Both the position numbers and the translations under genes were made by a program. Below the pieces are notes generated by a model. The model was not told the DNA's origin. It searched no databases and saw only the letters and a list, made by a program, of their open reading frames with translations. Below are positions 55,983-64,000 of a DNA stretch of 64,000 bases, piece after piece. The DNA is taken from the NCBI GenBank assembly GCA_009809945.1, contig WTPW01001137.1, positions 1 through 64,000 on the forward strand. Direction: 5' to 3'. Positions within the stretch are counted from its first letter, which is position 1, and every line of letters begins with the position of its first letter. The stretch comes from Gigaspora margarita (Eukaryota > Glomeromycota > Glomeromycetes > Diversisporales > Gigasporaceae).

Positions 55983-56298
55983 TTACTATATTTGAAGGAC
56001 TGTTAAAGCCCGGTACCTTTATATATTTTTTATTATTTAATTAAATTTAGGGTAAGGGCTAGTTAGAAGTTAGGGTTAGGGATGTCTTATAGGTAAAATT
56101 GCCTTTTTAGCATTTTTTATTAATGCTCTGAGACAGGTTTAGACACTCGTTTCTTGTAGTTATGGTGTTTTTCACTTTTTTTCTTTGTTTTTGTCTTATC
56201 AGGCTGATCCGTGATGATCAAAATTTACAATTTTGATTGGATATTAGTCATGTGATGGCACCTGGCTTTAATAGTTAATGGATCCCTATATTTGGTAA
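55983..56298 (+). mobile_element. TTAAAGCCAGGTGCC-ended MITE, copy 2
   Basis: Same ends and order as 51071-51379, with a longer right border (CTTTAATAGTTAATGGATCC). GTTAGGGTTAGGGATGTC lies in the left third. Confidence 0.8.
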
Positions 56299-56682
56299 TT
56301 GATATAATTTTGAATTAATAACTGTATTACTATATTTAGAAATAATAACCACCTTAAAATTTTTTAAAATTTTTAAAAATTTGAGATTATATATAATTTG
56401 TTATACTGAATAATTTTTGCTTATTTTTGAATTAAATTTTGCTATGTATACAGTTATTATTTTAATTAATTTTGTACAACAATAAAACCAGTCAAATATA
56501 AGAATCTAATATTTTATTTAAACTTAATTATTTTAAAAACTGTGCATAAAATCTTTTAAACTTTTTTTTATTAAAAAATATAGATTTAAAGAATTTATAA
56601 TTTAATTTTTAGCTTAATAACCTAAATATTTAACTCTGTATAAATTATTAAAGTGTCCACAATAATATAGTAGGCTACAGTA

Positions 56683-57338
56683 TATAGTTAAAGTGCTTTA
56701 ATTATACATTTAGTAATGAATGAAATAATTAAATCAATTATATGCTTATAAAACTTTTTTATATATTATTTATTTATTTATTAAAGCTTAAAAAATTTAA
56801 CATTTGGATTGAATTTTCTGATAAAGCATATCTATTATTTGTTAAAATTGTTTATAAGCTAAAAGCTAAGCTTTACATTATCTCCCAACTGTGCCACCTA
56901 TTAAATTAATTGATTATGTAAAAAAATCAATAAATTATTAAATAAAAATATGGAAATCTAAAAACTTCCATGCTTTTATTTAATGATACCCATTAATGCA
57001 CATTGTCAAAAATGGAATTCAGGGTTGATATCATGGAACAGACAACTACCAACTACTAAAAACAAACTGAAAACCATCTTACAATATACCCAATGATGAA
57101 AGTAGTATGATTTGGCAAAGTAAGGCATATTGAATATAAGGTAGGCTTAAAGCGAACTAAAAAATACCTTTTATAAGCACTATTTACTTCATGTCTTCTT
57201 TATTAAAAGGTGAAAACAAACTCTATTTATATGTAGAAATTCTAAGCCTATTATGCAATTTTATAATTTTAGTTATTTTTCTTTTATCATAACTTAGCTT
57301 CTATAATTTCTCTTTTTTTGTTATTTTTTATTTATTTA
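56683..57338. other. AT-rich spacer
   Basis: No gene or repeat border recognised. Confidence 0.4.
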
Positions 57339-57560
57339 CAGTGGCCTACTACAATATTGAGACACTTTTTAAAAATTTATATAGAGCTAAATTTATAAGA
57401 TATTATGCTAAAAATAAAAATATAAATTTAATAAATCTATATTTTTTAAATAAAAAAAATAAAAAAATTCTATACAGTACTTTTTAAAATAATTAATGGC
57501 TATCTGTTTTATATTTGTACTAAATTTAATACAATTGAAAAAAATATTTTTTGAGCCAGA
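57339..57560 (+). mobile_element. Lone left arm of the CAGTGGTCTA foldback family
   Basis: CAGTGGCCTACTACAATATTG, TTATATAGAGCTAAATTTAT and TATTATGCTAAAAATAAAA match 55441-55640. TA precedes it. No right arm was found. Confidence 0.65.
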
Positions 57561-58831
57561 CATTTAATAAATTTTATTTAGATTTTACTAAAATAAAATT
57601 TGATATTAGACTAATATTTGTGCACAATTTGAATAATATTTATTAATACAAATTTTTTATAAATTAGGTTTAAAACTATTGTATTTTTTTGAAAATTTCT
57701 CATACTTAATTTAGTGCAGTAATGAAAGTTAATTTTGCTAAAAAATTTTTGATAAAATTGTAAAAATATAAAATTTTTTGGTTCTAATTTAATTGTAAAA
57801 CAATTATTTTATTTAAAAAATAATTTTTAAAATAGTTTATATAAGCCAGTTTTATGGTAATACAAGTTTAAATATAGTTAGTCTATTTCTATATTGTATA
57901 GTAAATCATATGTTTTTTATTAATAAATTTTATACAAAAATTGCTAAACTTAAATTTCTTATAACTTTTTATCTACTATTCAATTTTAATGAATTTACTA
58001 CTATTAAAATCAGAAAAGCTAGTTCTATAGCTATTAAATTTGAAAGAAATTTAATCAAAAATTTTACTAGTTATATTTTTTAAAAAATTTAACTAAAAAT
58101 AATAAAAATAAATAACTAATTTTATTATTCTAATATATTTTATATTAATATAATTTATTAAAAATTTTATAATTAATAATTTATTTAATTAAGTCTAAGT
58201 TTTTGGATTAAATATACTAAAGTTTAAATAATAAAAACAAATAAAATATATTTTAGTTAAATTTTTTTTAATACTTAATTATAGAATTTTATATTGAATT
58301 ATTATATAAATCTTTAAAAATTTATAACTTTTGATCTACTAATCCAGTTTAGATAATTTAACAATTAAAAAGATTCACTTAATGAGATAATCATTTTATT
58401 AGTTAATCATTTAAATTAGATTAGTGGATCAAAAGTTATAGGCTTTTTATTATTAAAATTATAATATTATACAAGAACATATTGGTACTTTATTCAGTAC
58501 TATAACTCTTTTTTTTATATAATAACTTTAGATAAAATTTTACAAACTTTTTTGTAATTATTATACCAAGTTACTTGTGTAAGCACAAGGCAACAGATGA
58601 TTTTAATTAGTTAACTTTTAAAAAACTAAAATTTTTTTAGATATTTATTAATTTTTTTTAAAAAATTAAACAAATTTGAATTTTTTAAAAAAAATATTTA
58701 ATCAAAAAATTATAAAACATTTTTTTTAAAAAATATTTTATATATACTCAGGTATTATATATATTTTTTTGGTTAATATATAAAATTTAAGTTATTGTAT
58801 TTTATTGAAATGTATAATGATGGTATATTAT
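57561..58831. other. Extremely AT-rich spacer with one small palindrome
   Basis: Only 58328-58447 is structured: ATAACTTTTGATCTACTAATC is mirrored by GATTAGTGGATCAAAAGTTAT, another instance of the TTTTGATC(C/T)A(C/G)T module. No gene. Confidence 0.5.
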
Positions 58832-58980
58832 CAGTGATGTCACTTGGCTATTTGGCCAGCCAATGGCTGCAGCCAATGGCCGTGGCCAAAAGGCCAAAAA
58901 TATAAATTTCATTTTTGGCCAAAACGGCCAAACAAAGCTAGTAATTTGATTGGTCCAATATTAATACATGTTTATTACTA

Positions 58981-59145
58981 ATTAATTATATAATTTTAGC
59001 ATTTAATGATATAGCTAGAATTAAGTTTATTTATATGCTTTATATACCTTTTAGCTTTGTGTATTAATTATATAATTTTAGCATTTAATGATATAGCTAG
59101 AATTAAGTTTATTTATATGCTTTATATACCTTTTAGCTTCATGTT
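58981..59145 (+). repeat. Recent 82-bp tandem duplication
   Basis: ATTAATTATATAATTTTAGC through CTTTATATACCTTTTAGCTT is present twice with no visible difference. Confidence 0.92.
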
Positions 59146-59349
59146 TAATGAGGCTCAGATTTCGATATCTTTAATAAATAAAAAAATAACATATTTCGGA
59201 AATAAATAATCTTATTTATGTATTAAAATTTTGAAATTGGAAAATGAGATTGGAGTATTTAAAGAATCCCATTTGACGAAATCAGTAAAAGTTTTTATTG
59301 CATAGATCAACTAACGATTTAATAATAACAAAATACATAGTAAGTAATA

Positions 59350-59930
59350 AAACTTTACTCAGATTACATACTAAACTTTCGCTCAAAAATTACGTACTGA
59401 TCCTTTGCTCAAATTACTTAATAAACCTTCACTCAAATTATTTTTTAATATAACTTACTGAACCTTAGCTCAACTTACTTATTGAACTTTCGCTCAAATT
59501 ACTTACTAAACCTTTGTTTATATTACTTATTAAACCTTCACTTAAATTATTTTTTTATACAACTTGCTGAACCTTTGCTTAAATTATTTATTAAATCTTC
59601 ACTTAAGTAGTTTTTCTATATAACTTACTAAACCTTTGCTCAAATTACTTACTAAACCTTTGCTTACTAAACCTTTGTTCAAATTACCTACTAAACTTTT
59701 GCTTACTAAACCTTTGCTCAAATTACTTATTAAACCTTTGTTCAAATTATGCTTTTATATAATTTTCTAAGCCTTCGCTTAATTTACTTTTTTTTATATA
59801 GCTTATTATACTTTCACTTAAATTATTTTTAATATGACTTATTAAATCTTTGCTTAAATTATTTTTTATATAACTTATTAAATCTTCATTTAGATTTTTT
59901 TTTATATAGCTTAACATTTATTACTTAAGT
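59350..59930 (+). repeat. ~24-28 bp array (CTTACTAAACCTTTGCTCAA)
   Basis: About twenty imperfect units of TTACTTACTAAACCTTTGCTCAAA, some extended by a TTTTTTATATAA segment. They fill the interior of the hAT-type element. Confidence 0.85.
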
Positions 59931-60320
59931 TATCTTATATATTAATATGCTTCCCTACAGTATTTTTATACACTTTTCTTTTTTTATTACTATACAGAGA
60001 AATTTGGCCAGTTGGCTGTTTGGCCATTTGGCCATTGGCCAATGGCCATATAGACCAAATAATTTTATTTGGCCTGGCCAATTGATATTCAACTTTGGCC
60101 GTAAAATTTTGGCCATTTTGACCAAATTATTTTGTATTGGCCGATGGCCAATTAAATTTTGTTTGGCCGATTAAATTGCCATCACTGTATATTATGTTTA
60201 ATAAAATTATCAATATACAAAATTTTTTAAACTTGCTAATATAACTTTTGTTAAATTAGCTAAGTTTTAAATATACCAAAATAAGTATAAATATATATTT
60301 ATATATGAATTTAACTACAA

Positions 60321-60625
60321 ATAACGGCAGTGATTATTACCGATTTGTAATTAGCCAATAATGATACAACAAAAAAAATTATTTTATTTACTTTTGAGTT
60401 AGGGCAAGGCCTGAAATTTTAGCAGGGTGTTTAATATATGCAAAATTTAGCAAGAAATTTTTTTTGCTAGAATATTGAAGGTAGTTTCATAGACGAATTC
60501 TTGAGATATTAGCATTTTTTTCAAAAAAAATCTTTATTTTTGTTACACAAACTAATTTGTACATTACACCTGATCCTGCAAATTTATTGGCTAATTACAC
60601 ACCAGTGATAATCACTACCAGTTAT
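60321..60625 (+). mobile_element. Variable-TIR MITE, copy with ATAACGGCAGTGATTATTACC ends
   Basis: The ends ATAACGGCAGTGATTATTA and TAATCACTACCAGTTAT are mirrored and continue into TTGTAATTAGCC. The core has GAGTTAGGGCAAGGCCTG, AAAATTTAGCAAGAAATT, GTAGTTTCATAGACGAATT and TTACACCTGATCCTGC. Confidence 0.75.
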
Positions 60626-61980
60626 AGTTAGTAAAATTCTTTATATATTATATAAATTTAAATTAAAGTTAATAAGAAAAATTTTTTAAAATTTAAATTT
60701 TATAACTGTACTAAATTCAGTAAATTTAGTGCAGCAAATGGATAGTCATTAAAATAAGTTAATTTTGTACAATGTTACACAAACACAAAAACTATAATGT
60801 ACCAGGAGCGGAGTATGAAATACAAAGTGTATGGTTTACAGGCAAGTTAATTGACTTCCGCAATCTTTGGCATCTGATTGGATGGTCATTCCTTGTGATT
60901 TTGTATGCCATGCGTGCTAACATTCTGTGCTTTCAAGTTACTGTTTATCACAGTAGGGATTGATGTTTAAGGGATTCTATAATATTACGGTATGTGTTCA
61001 CTGTTTATCATTGTGCTTTCAGTGTATTTATGTATTAATATTGTGGTTTGTTTTTACTCGTTTTACTTGGAATTCTATTTGGATATCGATTATGTATCAG
61101 GTCACTTAAGATTTTTTTATTTTATATAAGTACTTAATTCGTAATTATATTAATATGGATCTTGTTTTTATAGTGTTTTACTATTAGACTATTGATCGTA
61201 TAGTCATTTCTTGTGATTTTGTATGCCATGCGTACTGACGTCTCGTGCTTTTAAGTTATTGTTTATCATAATATTTAAGGGATTCTATAAGATTACAGTA
61301 TGTGTTCACAGTATTGCTTTTCTTATTTACATGTTGACTTGATTGGTACTAGAAACAGAAATATGTAGAATATGGTTTACAGGCAAGTTAAATGATGTTC
61401 ACAATTCTGGGCATCTGATTGAATAGTCATTCCTTGTAATTTTGTATGCCATGCATGCTGGCATTCTGCTAACTGGTAAGAAGAAATCCCTAAATCAAAT
61501 AGAAATCCATCTATGTGCGTTTAAATTACTATTTATCGTGGTAGGGATTGATGTTTAAGGGATTCTATAATGGTATATGTTCACAGTATTGCTTTACCAG
61601 GAACATAGTACAAAGTATGAACTGTATAGCTTAGTGTTCGTACACAAAATCTGGAGTCTGATTGGACGTTTTGGTAGTATGATGATTTACAAAATTCAGC
61701 TGACCTAGGCTAATCAGGAATATGCCTGCAGCAGTCCAGTTAAATTCGGTAATAAATGAATACTATTGCATTGTTTGCATATGATCTTTTATAAAAACCT
61801 GAACTAACATTGTCCCTGCTAATAAAATCCCTGTATAATCCTCCATCACGCAATACTCGAAAATAATACAACTAACGAGGGTAACCAAAATAGAACCAAG
61901 AAGCTCACACATTCTTTTATAAATACTCTCCCCATATTTAACACATATATGCTTATTTACAAATTTCTAAATTCTTAATA

Positions 61981-62037
61981 ATTGTGGCCCAGTAGTTAAA
62001 TTGGTAAGCAAAGATCTAGAAGTCTCTCCCTTGGCCA
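61981..62037 (+). other. Short TTGTGGCC-ended hairpin with tRNA-like A-box
   Basis: TTGTGGCC and GGCCACAA form the ends. TGGCCCAGTAGTTAAATTGG resembles a tRNA internal A-box. No acceptable B-box follows, so this is not called a tRNA gene. It could be a SINE fragment or a tiny MITE. Confidence 0.25.
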
Positions 62038-62358
62038 CAACAATAGTAAAATTCATGGATCAACTAAATACTAGTGTCATAACATCAAGTATTGACGAGC
62101 ATATGTTTGTAATTTTTTTTTTTACATAAATTACTACAATAAGCAATTGTCAGCAAGTTTTGTAATTTTACAATAAATTGAATAGAAACCACAACTGTTA
62201 AGGTTTTGTAATAGCAAAATATTGTATGAATTAAGATGATTCCAAAACCAACTAATTCAACTACACACCACAATAGCGAGTTTGGGTAGTTTCAGGATCA
62301 GTGAACCCAATGATATATCTTCATTATCATCACTTAACATGATTAATAATTCTGCTAA

Positions 62359-62955
62359 GGGAAGTGCAGTAAATCACGTAATTATCTAGGGGGGGGGGTC
62401 GGCCATCTATCACGTCCTATATATATATGTATAAACAGCCAATAATATTGAAGCAAAATCGATTATTAGTTAATCGCAGATAGTTGCTACATAGTAAAGT
62501 CTAAATTCTACTATGTCAATCGATAATTATCGATTAAGTAACATTGTTTGGAAGACCACAATACATATATTCTGAAATATTTATTAAAATTGAAAAAAAG
62601 TTTATTATTTAACTTTTAATTTTTACGTTCGTCGAATATATTTTTTTAAAAAATTTTAATTTTTACGTCGAACGTAAAAATCAAAAGTCAATTAATAAAA
62701 AATTCTCTAATACTTATGAAAGTTTTATGGTAAGTGTATTTTGACCTTCTGAATAAGTTTACAAAAGCAACTTTAATCGATTTGCTTAGTAAAATTTAGA
62801 CTTTACTATGTAGCGACNTTTGTCGATTATGGCGTAGCTGATTTTCAGGTCAAAGCCGTTTTTGAGTTTTATGAAATTTGATTGGTCAACAGTCCTATCA
62901 CAGGGGGGGGTCAGGACCTATGTAAACCCTAATCACGTAATTTACTGCACTTCCC
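62359..62955. mobile_element. GGGAAGTGCAGTAAAT-ended element (PIF/Harbinger-like), TAA duplication
   Basis: The ends GGGAAGTGCAGTAAATCACG and CGTAATTTACTGCACTTCCC are flanked by TAA (62356-62358 and 62956-62958). A G10 run (62391) and a G8 run (62905) sit just inside the two ends. The interior is mostly a 336-bp palindrome. No transposase. Confidence 0.75.
62483..62818. mobile_element. GTTGC-ended palindromic MITE, copy 2
   Basis: GTTGCTACATAGTAAAGTCT is mirrored by AGACTTTACTATGTAGCGAC, and the centre pairs TTTTTACGTTCGTCG with CGTCGAACGTAAAAA. It is homologous to 54674-55010 and of almost the same length. An N follows at about 62819. Confidence 0.85.
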
Positions 62956-63316
62956 TAAGTTAGAGTTAGTGTTAGGTTGGATAATAATACCAGAAATGAA
63001 CTACGAAGTACATAGAGTATAGTTTATAGGCAAGTTAAGTGAAGTTTGCAATTCTGGGCATCTGATTTGATCATTTCTTGTGATTTTGTATGCGTCATGC
63101 TTTTGAATTACAGTAGGACATTATTTAAATAATTCTATAATATTACCATATATATTCACAATATTAATTTTCTTTAATCTACATTGACTTGACTATTTAT
63201 TATTGTGCCTTCTTGACTTATTGTACTTATGTATTAATATTATAGTTTGTTTTTACTTGTTTTACTCAGGATTCTGTCGATTTATGTATTGAGTCACTTA
63301 AGATTTTCAATTTTTA

Positions 63317-63555
63317 CAGGGCTATCTCCAAATTTCTGGGGTCAGATGCGTCGAATCTAGGTTGGTGTTTAGCCCTAATTGTTAGCAGGTTCTATAGCAA
63401 AAATTATCAGCTGGCCATTTTTTACTTAATGAATGGATATGATTTATTAGTAAAATTTTTTTATAATCTTGGGGCAAAATTGATCAATTCCGATCTAGCC
63501 AACTATGATTCTGTTGCACTTCGATGCATCCCAACCTGGACTTTTGGGACCCCGG
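63317..63555 (+). mobile_element. CAGG-ended MITE, 239 bp, TA duplication
   Basis: It starts CAGGGCTATCTCCAAATTTC and ends TTTTGGGACCCCGG, flanked by TA (63315-63316 and 63556-63557). Interior blocks (GTTAGCAGGTTCTATAGCAA, TTACTTAATGAATGGATATG) match 42221-42459 closely. Confidence 0.8.
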
Positions 63556-63573
63556 TATGAGTTAAGATTTTCT

Positions 63574-63895
63574 ATGGGTGGCAATCATTTCACCGATAAT
63601 CACTTCACAGACACCCCATTTCACCGACAAATTATTCAGCGACAAGTTCATTTTACCGACTGTTCATTTCACTGAAGCTCATTTCACCAACAAGTAATTC
63701 TGGTCATTGTTATTAGGGTTAGGGTAGGGTCAGGGTAAAATTAGAGTTAAAGTTAGTGTGCTTTATAGAAAAAAACTTGTCAGTGAAATGAGCTTCGGTG
63801 AAAAGTACTGTCGGTAAAATGAACTTGTCAGTGAATAATTTGTCAGTGAAATGGGGTGTCTGTGAAGTGATTGTCGGTGAAATAATACGGACCCA
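63574..63895. mobile_element. Foldback with TTTCACCGACA-repeat arms, copy 3
   Basis: The ends ATGGGTGGCAATCATTTCACC and GGTGAAATAATACGGACCCAT enclose arms of six to seven units each (for example ATTTCACCGACAAATTATTC and its mirror). The loop contains TTAGGGTTAGGGTAGGGTC. The minus-strand frame 63719-63925 simply reads the right arm. Confidence 0.9.
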
Positions 63896-64000
63896 TTTTC
63901 TATTTATATCAGCATCGATTTTCAATTTTGTTACCTAATTTGTAATTGTATTAATATGAATAACACTTTTACTATTAATACTGCAATTATTGTTTATATT

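Larger units (their letters stand above)
55441..56680. mobile_element. TA-flanked foldback (CAGTGGTCTA) with two nested MITEs
   Basis: CAGTGGTCTAACATATTATTG on the left is mirrored by AATAATATAGTAGGCTACAG on the right, and TA borders both ends. The arms (TTATACAGAGCTAAATAT, ATTAAGCTAAAAATTAAA, TTTAAATTTATATCTTTTAAA) match for about 230 bp. The interior is split by MITEs at 55677 and 55983. A lone left arm of the same family starts at 57339. Confidence 0.8.
58832..60187. mobile_element. hAT-type non-autonomous element, 1356 bp, perfect 8-bp duplication TATATTAT
   Basis: The ends CAGTGATGTCA and TGCCATCACTG are bordered by TATATTAT (58824-58831 and 60188-60195). Both ends carry dense TTGGCC and AATGGCC repeats (58845-58930 and 60003-60178) in the position of transposase-binding sites. 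The interior has an 82-bp duplication and a long CTTACTAAACCTTTGCTCAA array but no transposase. The 75-codon frame 59947-60174 is a reading of the TTGGCC repeats. Confidence 0.9.
60780..63310 (+). repeat. Dispersed/tandem repeat family (TACCAGGAGCGGAGTATGAA units)
   Basis: Units share the order TACCAGGA, AAGTGTATGGTTTACAGGCA, AAGTTAATTGACTTCCGCAA, GGCATCTGATTGGATGGTCA, TTCCTTGTGATTTTGTATGC, CATGCGTGCT, AAGGGATTCTATAATATTAC and TATGTGTTCACAGTATTGC. Full or partial units begin near 60798, 61195, 61355, 61605 and 62985. The array is interrupted by anonymous sequence and by the element at 62359. A diverged unit lies at 26063. Frames through it (60772-60963) are short, and reading is not kept between units, so a coding role is not supported. 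Confidence 0.7.

Noticed and set aside
61981..62037. tRNA gene or SINE at the TGGCCCAGTAGTTAAATTGG A-box
   Set aside because: No B-box within the expected distance and no cloverleaf. Kept only as a low-confidence hairpin.

Overview
This window looks like AT-rich eukaryotic nuclear DNA from a genome saturated with mobile elements. It has no operons, ribosome binding sites or bacterial genes. The Tc1-type and non-LTR relics, the hAT remnants and the extreme AT content would fit an arbuscular mycorrhizal fungus (Glomeromycotina). That assignment is an inference from general familiarity, not from a search. Ns near 152, 13535-13608, 45484 and 62819 suggest a draft assembly. No complete protein-coding gene, rRNA or convincing tRNA was found. 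Most long open frames are chance products of low-complexity DNA or lie inside repeats.

Layout. 1-2.9 kb: a decayed non-LTR retrotransposon. 2.9-9.3 kb: short foldback elements, a first satellite block, and a palindrome of about 1 kb interrupted by a CAGTCAGA-ended element. 9.3-13.3 kb: simple repeats, a foldback element and anonymous AT-rich DNA. 13.3-15.65 kb: a palindrome split by a solo-LTR-like insertion (4-bp duplication) and a hAT-type element (8-bp duplication). 15.95-22.8 kb: a satellite array with a ~360-400 bp higher-order period, broken by a Tc1 element, a foldback array and a hAT MITE. 23.3-25.6 kb: small MITEs. 25.6-31 kb: the least repetitive part, with a 160-codon open frame with an internal duplication (minus strand) and a possible 51-nt exon. 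31-34 kb: a large foldback with a minisatellite in its loop. 34-42 kb: mostly anonymous, with a plausible C-terminal exon (36.6-36.85 kb, minus) and strong palindromes at 38 kb. 42-49 kb: dense insertions (solo LTR, hAT, PIF/Harbinger-like, CACTA-like, a hAT transposase relic, and foldbacks with tandem-repeat arms). 49-50 kb: a decayed minus-strand coding relic. 50-64 kb: nested foldbacks, a 1.36-kb hAT element with a tandem array inside, a dispersed repeat family at 60.8-63.3 kb, and another foldback with repeated arms.

The window is mainly a readable insertion history. For many elements the target duplication and the pre-insertion site can be reconstructed from the interrupted palindrome or satellite. 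The most unusual signal is a family whose internal core is conserved while its terminal inverted repeats differ from copy to copy (about 14.7, 24.3, 32.0, 53.7 and 60.4 kb, plus a core without recognised ends near 5.1 kb). Short TTAGGG-like motifs recur in the loops of several element families. All comparisons were made by eye. No alignments or database searches were run.
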